DNA of 5,200 bases from an uncultured Flavobacteriales bacterium (GTDB taxonomy: Bacteria > Bacteroidota > Bacteroidia > Flavobacteriales_D > Crocinitomicaceae), in assembly GCA_903879765.1 (NCBI GenBank), contig CAIRMS010000206.1, positions 1-5,200 of the forward strand. The letters are read 5' to 3'. Of this stretch, positions 1 to 5,200 are shown in pieces. The translations under genes and the position numbers were made by a program. How positions within the stretch are numbered: the stretch's first letter is position 1; each line of letters opens with the position of its first letter. A model generated the notes under the pieces. It ran no database searches and had not been told where the DNA came from. It saw only the letters and a list, made by a program, of their open reading frames with translations.

Positions 1-1
1 A

Positions 2-337
2 ACAACCCTTCATGTACAATGGAAAGGTGGCGTGTTTAAAGCAAAAAAACTTCGCATGTTATTTGCAACGGACATTCATTATTTGAGTTCATTTCAGCAA
101 CGCGCATTTATTCCTCAGATGGGTGTTTTTGACCTGATACAAACAAATAATCCAACAATGAAAGGGTTTGTGAATCTTTCCTTTACTACAGCATTGGAGG
201 TGGAAACCTTTCGTTTTTTTGTGCGAGTTGATAACATTGGATCCTATTGGGTACCTTCCTCGACAGCCTTTGTAAGCAACTATGCTTTTCCAAGCATGCA
301 AATCAAAATTGGTTTAACTTGGGACTTTTGGAATTAA
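2..337 (+). CDS. C-terminal end of a putative outer-membrane porin (partial)
   Basis: The frame is open from the left edge to a TAA at 335-337, giving 111 residues of a protein that begins outside the window. The GTG at 32 is internal, because the codons before it (reading TTLHVQWKGG) continue the same frame. The residues alternate polar and hydrophobic or aromatic in short stretches, as in amphipathic beta-strands, and the protein ends in IKIGLTWDFWN. An aromatic-rich last strand is typical of outer-membrane barrels, and the ending resembles the Bacteroidetes 'putative porin' family (Porin_10). The protein would sit in the outer membrane, but its substrate cannot be inferred. It converges on sucD, with a shared terminator between them. 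Another barrel family is possible. The barrel assignment is fairly secure and the exact family less so. Confidence 0.65.
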   Translation, partial: TTLHVQWKGGVFKAKKLRMLFATDIHYLSSFQQRAFIPQMGVFDLIQTNNPTMKGFVNLSFTTALEVETFRFFVRVDNIGSYWVPSSTAFVSNYAFPSMQIKIGLTWDFWN

Positions 338-364
338 GAAACTTCTTAAAATTAAAGGCATAAA

Positions 365-386
365 AAAAGCGCCATCAGGCGCTTTT
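365..386. terminator. Bidirectional intrinsic terminator between porin and sucD
   Basis: A perfect 9-bp inverted repeat (AAAAGCGCC, loop ATCA, GGCGCTTTT) lies between two convergent stop codons, 27 bp after the porin stop and 20 bp after the sucD stop. The A-run at 362-368 becomes a seven-U tract for leftward transcripts, and TTTT at 383-386 followed by CATATTTT serves rightward ones. The GC-rich core with A/T flanks on both sides is the usual form of a two-way terminator. The leftward direction has the better U-tract. Confidence 0.85.
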
Positions 387-406
387 CATATTTTGTGGCG
401 TAACGA

Positions 407-1282
407 TTATTTGTTTGCCATTACTTCTGCCATTTTAGCTCCAATTTGCGCAGGAGAATCCACTACGTGAATACCACATTCGCGCATGATGCGTTTTTTT
501 GCTTCTGCTGTATCATCTGTTCCACCAACAATCGCACCTGCGTGACCCATTGTTCTACCTTTCGGAGCGGTTTCACCTGCGATGAATCCAACTACTGGTT
601 TCGTACCATTTTCTTTGATCCACTTCGCTGCAATGGCTTCTAAGTTTCCACCGATTTCACCAATCATAACGATTCCTTCAGTTTCAGGGTCGTTCATCAA
701 AAGCTCAACAGCCTCGCATGTAGTTGTTCCAATGATTGGATCTCCACCGATTCCGATTGCCGTTGTGATTCCCATTCCGGCTTTCGCTACTTGGTCAGCA
801 GCTTCGTAAGTTAACGTTCCTGATTTAGAAACGATTCCTATTTTTCCTTGTTTGAAAACGAATCCGGGCATGATTCCAACTTTTGCTTCACCTGCAGTGA
901 TCACACCTGGACAATTTGGTCCAATCAATCGTGTGTCAAATCCTTGAATGTATTCTTTCGCTTGAATCATGTCGTTTACAGGAATACCCTCCGTAATACA
1001 TACAATTACTTTAATTCCTGCTTCAGCAGCTTCCATGATTGCATCTGCAGCAAATGCAGGTGGTACAAAAATGATGGAAGTATCTGCTTGTGTGCTTGAA
1101 ACAGCATCAGCAACTGTGTTAAATACTGGACGATCTAAATGGGTGTTTCCACCTTTTCCCGGTGTAACTCCACCAACTACATTTGTACCGTACTCAATCA
1201 TTTGACTTGCATGGAATGTACCTTCACTACCGGTAAATCCTTGAACAATGACTCTGGAATTTTTATTTACTAAAACACTCAT
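407..1282 (-). CDS. sucD: Succinate-CoA ligase (succinyl-CoA synthetase), alpha subunit
   Basis: This is the alpha subunit of the TCA-cycle enzyme that interconverts succinyl-CoA and succinate with formation of a nucleoside triphosphate; it binds CoA and carries the phosphohistidine. The 291-residue length is normal for the family. The N-terminal CoA-binding Rossmann domain shows GFTGSEGTFH at 15-24 and GGVTPGKGG at 37-45. GPNCPGVI lies at 121-128, and the ligase domain begins with GKIGIVSKSGTLTYE at 146-160. GEIGG at 208-212 carries the conserved Glu, and the active-site His is H247 in MGHAGAIVGG. The ATG at 1282 places the N-terminus as expected and follows an A-rich leader without a clear Shine-Dalgarno site. 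The beta subunit gene sucC is not in the window, so the complex must be completed from elsewhere. The gene has a probable promoter of its own and ends at a strong terminator. Confidence 0.97.
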   Translation of the reverse strand: MSVLVNKNSRVIVQGFTGSEGTFHASQMIEYGTNVVGGVTPGKGGNTHLDRPVFNTVADAVSSTQADTSIIFVPPAFAADAIMEAAEAGIKVIVCITEGIPVNDMIQAKEYIQGFDTRLIGPNCPGVITAGEAKVGIMPGFVFKQGKIGIVSKSGTLTYEAADQVAKAGMGITTAIGIGGDPIIGTTTCEAVELLMNDPETEGIVMIGEIGGNLEAIAAKWIKENGTKPVVGFIAGETAPKGRTMGHAGAIVGGTDDTAEAKKRIMRECGIHVVDSPAQIGAKMAEVMANK

Positions 1283-1307
1283 AAGGCTACTTCTATTTTT
1301 GCGTGGT

Positions 1308-1337
1308 CAAAATTAATCAATGTGGCGATAATGACAA
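1308..1337 (-). promoter_or_regulatory. Probable sucD promoter, Bacteroidetes sigma type
   Basis: On the minus strand TAATTTTG (1308-1315) matches the Bacteroidetes -7 motif TAnnTTTG exactly. It is preceded after 19 bases by TTG (1335-1337), which fits the -33 element and its usual spacing. The predicted transcript would begin near 1301-1304 and have a leader of roughly 20 bases before the sucD ATG. The site lies in the 67-bp gap after the FKBP stop, where an internal promoter makes sense. The motifs are short, so this is a good but unproven prediction. Confidence 0.6.
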
Positions 1338-1349
1338 GTAAAACAGCAT

Positions 1350-1796
1350 TTATTTCACGTCATCAACGCGCAATTCGAAATACAATGTAGCGTTTGCAGG
1401 AACTTTATCCATTCCGCCGGCACCATATCCTAATTGTGGTGGGACAATCATTCTTAATTTAACGCCTTGTTTTTGTCCCAACAAGGCTTCTTTCCAACCA
1501 TCAATCACTCCACGCATTGGCAAGTAAATGGTTTTTTTTTGTTCATCGAATTTTTTTCCGGAAAGCAATCTACCCACATAACTTACACCGATACTGTCGG
1601 TCAGATGAATTTCACGACCTTTTCCAGGTTCTATTATTTCCGTGTACAGTCCACTCTCAGATTTAACCAAGCGAAAGGATTTTCCAGCAGTAAACGTTTT
1701 AATACGATTATCGAAAGCGCTAATTTGCTCTTCAGAATAACTGCATGCACTTAGCAGACAGAATAGGCCAATGAATAAGAGATAAGTGATTTTCAT
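1350..1796 (-). CDS. FKBP-type peptidyl-prolyl cis-trans isomerase, predicted lipoprotein
   Basis: The enzyme would catalyse cis-trans isomerisation of X-Pro bonds and act as a folding helper outside the cytoplasm. Residues 1-18 form a lipoprotein signal: a Lys near the start, a hydrophobic stretch, then the lipobox L-S-A-C with the lipidated Cys at 18. A linker of about 45 residues leads into one FKBP domain (about 60-148). The usual FKBP pocket positions are visible: Y73 (VSYVG), F83-D84 (KFDE), V97, I98 and W101 (VIDGWKEAL), Y124 (LGYGAGG), and VPANATLYF at 132-140. This suggests an active isomerase. At 148 residues it is a small single-domain form, possibly monomeric. The start is 18 bp after the methyltransferase stop, so the two are probably co-transcribed. 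Two A-runs in the domain (A7 and A9 on the coding strand) are possible slippage sites. The family call is secure; the client proteins are unknown. Confidence 0.93.
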   Translation of the reverse strand: MKITYLLFIGLFCLLSACSYSEEQISAFDNRIKTFTAGKSFRLVKSESGLYTEIIEPGKGREIHLTDSIGVSYVGRLLSGKKFDEQKKTIYLPMRGVIDGWKEALLGQKQGVKLRMIVPPQLGYGAGGMDKVPANATLYFELRVDDVK

Positions 1797-1814
1797 TTCA
1801 ACTCGAATACTATC

Positions 1815-2528
1815 CTAGATTTTTGTTAATTGCGCAAGGAAATGAGCATCTAAATCAAATACTCGGGTACATTTGAATCCTGCTTGACTGGCGATTTCAT
1901 GGAGCGTATCATAATCAACATACAACCAATTGAATTCTGGACCGCTGATTTTTTTGTAGTGCATTTGAAATTTGAAATTCCCGTAATACTCTGAATTCAA
2001 ATCCATCCAATAGGATCCGTCTTCATCTTCGTACAAGTATTTCACATCGGATGAATCACAGATGATTTGACCTCCTTTGTTCAATTTTTCACCGGCATTT
2101 TTTAAAAAACTCAATAAATTGGATTTTTTCTTTGCTATTCCGATGCCGTTCATGAGTAATAAAATCGTGTCGAATTTTGCGGGTGGATTATAGGCTTCAA
2201 ATTCAATTTGTTTTGCTGAAATCCCTTGCCCCTTCATATATTCAACCGCACCAGCTGATGTATCTATCCCAAACACGGTATGTCCTCGTTTGATGAGTTC
2301 ATTGGCATGAACACCGGCTCCTGCTCCTGCATCGAGTACTTGTCCTTTACACAGTTTAATGGCTAATTTCTCCAATTCAGGCATGTCGTTGTACGAACGA
2401 AATAATACTTCGATTGGGATAATATCATCGTCACATAAATCGGAAGATACGATGATGTCAAAGGGTTTTTTTGATTTATGGTAGTCCAAAATGGCTTGCC
2501 CAATTGGATCTTGTTCAATTTCTTTCAT
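1815..2528 (-). CDS. Class I SAM-dependent methyltransferase, substrate unknown
   Basis: This 237-residue protein has the Rossmann-type methyltransferase fold. Motif I, VLDAGAGAG at 64-72, binds SAM, and the acidic residue that usually contacts the ribose hydroxyls is D89 in VFGIDTS. FDTILLLMNGIG at 119-130 fits the strand-4 motif, and LNKGGQIICDSSD at 149-161 fits the strand-5 region. The first 60 residues are an extra helical segment. The region from about 165 to 205 (YLYEDEDGSYW to EFNWLYVDYD) is rich in Tyr, Trp and acidic residues and probably forms the substrate-binding insertion. There is no signal peptide, so it should be cytoplasmic. Its ATG follows the upstream stop codon by one base, which suggests translational coupling. 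A small-molecule, protein or RNA substrate are all possible: the operon context hints at RNA, but nothing in the sequence proves it. Confidence 0.85.
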   Translation of the reverse strand: MKEIEQDPIGQAILDYHKSKKPFDIIVSSDLCDDDIIPIEVLFRSYNDMPELEKLAIKLCKGQVLDAGAGAGVHANELIKRGHTVFGIDTSAGAVEYMKGQGISAKQIEFEAYNPPAKFDTILLLMNGIGIAKKKSNLLSFLKNAGEKLNKGGQIICDSSDVKYLYEDEDGSYWMDLNSEYYGNFKFQMHYKKISGPEFNWLYVDYDTLHEIASQAGFKCTRVFDLDAHFLAQLTKI

Positions 2529-2529
2529 A

Positions 2530-3090
2530 CTAATATTCGTACTCGTTGTAGTCGCTTAAATCGTCATCAGAATAGTCATCATCAAATTCATTAAATCCAA
2601 AATCATCTTCATCCTCCTCATCCGACAAGGAATCACTTTCATGCAATAATTCTTCATCAAGTGCTTCCCTTGATTCTTCTTTTGGTGAATTTCCAATAGC
2701 AAGAATCATTTCAGGATGCTCCGGTTCATTGCGGTCGTAGCCAATTAATTCCACGAGAAAAATCCACATCTTCATGAAGTCGTACACTAAAATGAATCGT
2801 TGGTCTGGTTCCTCTAAAAAATCTTTGATAACGGCATCTTTCATTACCGTTGCAGGTGAGTCTATTGAATCATCGTCGTAGGACATGTCTAATAAGCTGA
2901 TTTCGTGACCTTTGTCCCAGTCTTCATTCGACACATAAAAACTTGCCATTTGATCTCCTTTGAAATCAAAAGATTTCATAATAGCATGGTAGAAGGATTC
3001 AAAGTTGCTGGCATCACTAATTAAAATGTCTCTAAAAACTTCTTCGTTTTTATCTGAATCCAATAAAACTCTGAATTTTAATCCTGGCAT
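2530..3090 (-). CDS. pRiA4b ORF-3-like protein with acidic C-terminal tail
   Basis: The N-terminal part (about 1-130) resembles the plasmid pRiA4b ORF-3-like family, also labelled 'IS1096 element passenger TnpR family'. Features that fit are FRVLLD near the start, an F-x-x-F-Y-HAIMKSFDF segment at 30-43, SFYVSNEDWDKGHEI at 50-64, and RFILVYDFMKMWIFLVELI at 98-116. The biochemical role of this family is not established. From about 144 to 186 the protein becomes strongly acidic, rich in Asp, Glu and Ser and ending in DYNEYEY. That region is likely disordered. Many Bacteroidetes relatives are chromosomal genes, and nothing here resembles a transposon: no inverted repeats and no transposase. The gene is 34 bp downstream of the CCA enzyme and one base before the methyltransferase. 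The ATG at 3090 follows an A-rich leader. The family call is moderately sure; no function should be read from the transposon name. Confidence 0.75.
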   Translation of the reverse strand: MPGLKFRVLLDSDKNEEVFRDILISDASNFESFYHAIMKSFDFKGDQMASFYVSNEDWDKGHEISLLDMSYDDDSIDSPATVMKDAVIKDFLEEPDQRFILVYDFMKMWIFLVELIGYDRNEPEHPEMILAIGNSPKEESREALDEELLHESDSLSDEEDEDDFGFNEFDDDYSDDDLSDYNEYEY

Positions 3091-3124
3091 TTTTACTGAT
3101 TTTACGCTTTAGGTAAAGTTAGTA

Positions 3125-4561
3125 TTATTTATCCAAATCGGGAGTTCTTACCACTGTTAATCCTAATTCTTTTCCCAATTTTAGCATTTCTCTGACAGCA
3201 TCTTGATACGAATTCTGGATTGTTCCTTCAAGAATGGCTTCTTTGATATGTGCTTTGATGATTCCGATTTCGGCACATGGACCTAACTCAAACGTTTGCA
3301 TGATCAATTCGCCACTAACCGGAGGTTGAAAATTACGGATTCGGTCTTTCTCTTCTACAAATTTTAATTTCTCTGAAACAAGTTCAAAATTTTTCTTGTA
3401 CCGTTTTACTTTGAATTCATTTTTAGAAGTGATGTCAGCATTGCAAAGCAACATCAAATCTTCGACATCGTCCCCTGCTTCACTCAGTAATCGTCGAACG
3501 GCAGAATCTGTCACAGAGCCTTTTACCAATGAAATTGGACGAAGGTGAAGTCTTACAAGTTTCTGTACATATTTCATCTTGAAATCTAAGGGTAAGCGCA
3601 ATCGCGTGAAAATACGCGGTACCATTTTTGCACCGAGGTCTTCATGTCCGTGAAAGGTCCAGCCTACAACTGGATCAAAGCGTTTTGTAGGCGGTTTTGC
3701 GATGTCATGTAAAATTGCCGCCCAACGAAGCCACAAGGAGTCACTATTTAGCGCCAAATTATCTAGTACCTCTAAAGTGTGATAAAAATTGTCTTTGTGG
3801 GCTTTCCCATTTCTTGTTTCAATTCCGTGTAGCGCAATCATTTCCGGGAAAAATTGTTTCAATAAATCCGTTGAGTTCAAAAGTTTGAATCCACGCGAAG
3901 GCGTATCTGTTAGAATGATTTTGTTCAGTTCTTCTGTGATTCGTTCTTGTGAGATGATTTCTAGGCGATCCGCTTGTTTCTTCATCGCTTCGAGGCAAGT
4001 ACGTTCAATTTGAAAGTCAAATCGAGTAGCGAAACGAATGGCTCTTAACATGCGCAAGGGATCATCACTAAAAGTAATTTCAGGTTCAAGGGGTGTTCGA
4101 ATGATACCTTTTTCGATGTCTTTTAAGCCATCAAATGGATCAACAAGTTCTCCGAAAGCTTGTGTATTGAGTTTGAGTGCAAGTGTGTTAATGGTAAAAT
4201 CTCTTCGATTTTGGTCATCTTGCAATGTTCCTTTTTCTGTAATAGGTTTTCTGGAGTCTCGTGTGTATGATTCTTTTCGAGCACCAACAAATTCCACGTC
4301 AAGGTCTTTGTAACGAAAGTGTGCGGTTCCAAAGTTCTTAAAAACACTGACTTTTTTAACACGAAGAATTTTTGCAATGTCTTCCGCGAATTGCGGACCG
4401 TCACCCAATACTAAAATATCAATGTCCTTTGAAGGTCGTTCCATTATGATATCACGAACAAATCCACCAATGACGTACGCATCGATGCTATGATCTGTTG
4501 CATACTGTGAAACAACTTTAAAAACGGGATGATTTAACTTTTCTGCGTAATTCAAGGACAT
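3125..4561 (-). CDS. cca: CCA tRNA nucleotidyltransferase, class II, with HD domain
   Basis: This enzyme adds or repairs the 3'-terminal CCA of tRNAs using CTP and ATP and should act in the cytoplasm. In the 478-residue product counted from the ATG at 4561, the nucleotidyltransferase head shows IGGFVRD at 31-37 and the metal-binding pair D46 and D48 in KDIDIL. NRRDFTIN lies at 118-125, and the neck motif SDDPLRMLRAIRFATRF at 165-181. ERITEELNKI at 207-216 continues the tRNA-binding region. A C-terminal HD phosphohydrolase-type domain follows, with H261 (YHTLEV), H285-D286 (AILHDIAKP), H304 and H306, and D376 (NADIT). HD domains in this family are linked to 2',3'-cyclic phosphodiesterase or phosphatase activity on RNA ends, which is knowledge of relatives and untested here. 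The frame can be extended three codons to a TTG at 4570, but I prefer the ATG because a promoter-like motif overlaps that TTG. It lies 42 bp after the RRM gene. Confidence 0.95.
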   Translation of the reverse strand: MSLNYAEKLNHPVFKVVSQYATDHSIDAYVIGGFVRDIIMERPSKDIDILVLGDGPQFAEDIAKILRVKKVSVFKNFGTAHFRYKDLDVEFVGARKESYTRDSRKPITEKGTLQDDQNRRDFTINTLALKLNTQAFGELVDPFDGLKDIEKGIIRTPLEPEITFSDDPLRMLRAIRFATRFDFQIERTCLEAMKKQADRLEIISQERITEELNKIILTDTPSRGFKLLNSTDLLKQFFPEMIALHGIETRNGKAHKDNFYHTLEVLDNLALNSDSLWLRWAAILHDIAKPPTKRFDPVVGWTFHGHEDLGAKMVPRIFTRLRLPLDFKMKYVQKLVRLHLRPISLVKGSVTDSAVRRLLSEAGDDVEDLMLLCNADITSKNEFKVKRYKKNFELVSEKLKFVEEKDRIRNFQPPVSGELIMQTFELGPCAEIGIIKAHIKEAILEGTIQNSYQDAVREMLKLGKELGLTVVRTPDLDK

Positions 4562-4567
4562 GTGGGG

Positions 4568-4575
4568 CAAAGGTA
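4568..4575 (-). promoter_or_regulatory. Possible -7 promoter element just before cca
   Basis: On the minus strand TACCTTTG matches the Bacteroidetes -7 motif TAnnTTTG exactly, with only six bases (CCCCAC) between it and the cca ATG. Transcription would then start at or within a few bases of that ATG, giving a leaderless or nearly leaderless message. No TTG stands about 19 bases upstream, so the -33 element is missing or weak, and chance occurrence is possible. Confidence 0.35.
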
Positions 4576-4603
4576 CGACGAAAGAACTAAATAGCGTTTA
4601 ATG

Positions 4604-5200
4604 CTATGCGAAATCCTCATCGTCTTCCTCATCGAAATCATCCTCCTCATCACTCTTTTTGAACGAAAACAAGTCTTCATCGAAATCATCATCGTCATCG
4701 TCATCAAAAAATCGATTTGCTTTCCCACTTTTTTTGTAGGCATCCATTTTAGGTTTCTTAGAACGGTTGTCTGAATCTGAATCACCAGGTTTCTTATCCT
4801 TGTTTAACTTTTTTCTTGGTTCAATTTTAAGAGTTTCTAACGGCGGTGTAATGATTGGGGTGTCAGAACCTACTGGTGAATTAGGTCTACGATCGTCATT
4901 TCTTGGTGTAGAGGTTCGTTGGAAGTCATTACCTGAGCGAGGATTATTGTTTGGACGAGTGTCCCCACGTTGCTCCGCTTCTTTAACGGCGATGTCCCGG
5001 CCATTAATCATGTGGCCATTCAAGGCGTTTATGGCATTCATGGCTTCTGCGCGATCGGCCATCTCAACAAAGGCAAAGCCCCTTGATTTACCTGTTTCTC
5101 TGTCAGTAGCGACATTCACTTTGATTACGCTACCATGTTGTTCGAACAATTGTCTTAATTGCTCATTGGTCACTCCAAAATCTAATTTGGCAACAAAAAT
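4604..5200 (-). CDS. RRM-domain RNA-binding protein with acidic tail (5' end just outside window)
   Basis: The frame is open through the right edge, and 198 residues are visible. The first visible residues, IFVAKL, are the RNP2 strand of an RNA recognition motif, which in such proteins starts within a few residues of Met, so only a few codons are missing. RNP1 is RGFAFVEM at visible residues 40-47, with aromatics F42 and F44, and the RRM ends near residue 79. The linker (about 80-150) is rich in Arg, Asn, Pro and Ser and then in Lys. The last 33 residues are an acidic tail with seven Asp in a row followed by Asp/Glu/Phe clusters. Small single-RRM proteins are common in Bacteroidetes and are presumed to bind single-stranded RNA, but their targets are mostly unknown. 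The charged linker and acidic tail are probably disordered. It is the most upstream visible gene of the leftward run; its promoter lies outside the window. Confidence 0.9.
   Translation of the reverse strand: MFVAKLDFGVTNEQLRQLFEQHGSVIKVNVATDRETGKSRGFAFVEMADRAEAMNAINALNGHMINGRDIAVKEAEQRGDTRPNNNPRSGNDFQRTSTPRNDDRRPNSPVGSDTPIITPPLETLKIEPRKKLNKDKKPGDSDSDNRSKKPKMDAYKKSGKANRFFDDDDDDDFDEDLFSFKKSDEEDDFDEEDDEDFA
4685..4705 (-). repeat. Short Asp-codon repeat in the RRM protein tail
   Basis: Seven consecutive Asp codons read GAT GAC GAT GAC GAT GAT GAT on the coding strand. The triplet repeat is imperfect, and GAT and GAC are mixed, so selection for acidic residues is as likely as recent replication slippage. 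Gain or loss of units would change the tail length without breaking the frame. Confidence 0.5.

Noticed and set aside
32..337. A separate 101-residue gene starting at GTG 32
   Set aside because: The same frame is open to the window edge with barrel-like residues, so this GTG is an internal codon of the porin gene.
446..1205. Plus-strand open frames across sucD (446-643, 582-809, 848-1099, 969-1205)
   Set aside because: They lie wholly opposite a strongly conserved gene, have no recognisable domains, and overlap each other; they are shadows of sucD.
2530..3090. A mobile element suggested by the 'IS1096 passenger TnpR' family label
   Set aside because: There is no transposase, inverted repeat or target duplication around it, and the gene sits tightly in an operon; the label is a historical name.
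3114..3121. TAACTTTA before the pRiA4b-like gene as a promoter
   Set aside because: The conserved last G of TAnnTTTG is replaced by A, and the nearest TTTG upstream is only 12 bases away, too close for a -33 element.
4562..4570. TTG at 4570 as the start of cca
   Set aside because: An ATG lies three codons later, the TTG overlaps an exact -7 promoter-like motif, and the three extra residues add no conserved sequence.
4591..4607. Hairpin ATAGC/GCTAT between the RRM gene and cca as a terminator
   Set aside because: The stem is only five AT-rich pairs, it overlaps the RRM stop codon, and no uninterrupted U-run follows it.
4552..4785. Met-rich minus-strand frame overlapping the RRM tail
   Set aside because: Its composition is that of the GAT/GAA repeat tail read out of frame; the RRM frame explains the region.
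4604..5173. GTG at 5173 as the start of the RRM gene
   Set aside because: The codons upstream encode IFVAKL, the RNP2 strand that an RRM requires, so the real start lies just beyond the right edge.

Overview
The window looks like ordinary chromosomal DNA from a member of Bacteroidota, most likely the Flavobacteriales. The reasons are the Porin_10-like protein end, the pRiA4b ORF-3-like gene, the short RRM protein, the lack of clear Shine-Dalgarno sites, and matches to the Bacteroidetes -7 promoter motif TAnnTTTG. The base composition is AT-rich. No species can be named from the sequence alone.

Left edge to about 400: the 3' end of a rightward gene for a probable outer-membrane beta-barrel protein runs in from outside the window. 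It meets a leftward sucD (succinyl-CoA synthetase alpha subunit), and a compact inverted repeat between them reads as a terminator in both directions. sucD appears to have its own promoter in the 67-bp gap on its 5' side.

From the right edge back to 1350, five leftward genes are packed with gaps of about 42, 34, 1 and 18 bp, which suggests one operon. In transcription order they are: an RRM RNA-binding protein with a long acidic tail (missing only its first few codons), a class II CCA tRNA nucleotidyltransferase with an HD domain, a pRiA4b ORF-3-like protein with an acidic tail, a class I SAM-dependent methyltransferase of unknown substrate, and an FKBP-type peptidyl-prolyl isomerase predicted to be a lipoprotein. 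sucD follows in the same direction and may receive read-through as well as its own transcription.

The first two genes of the run concern RNA, but the other three have no demonstrable link to it. I see no tRNA or rRNA gene, CRISPR array, insertion sequence or phage gene, and no gene-free stretch longer than about 70 bases. I found no convincing new system. The points most worth a second look are the two acidic-tailed proteins in one operon, the pRiA4b-like/methyltransferase pair one base apart, and a possible leaderless start for the CCA enzyme.
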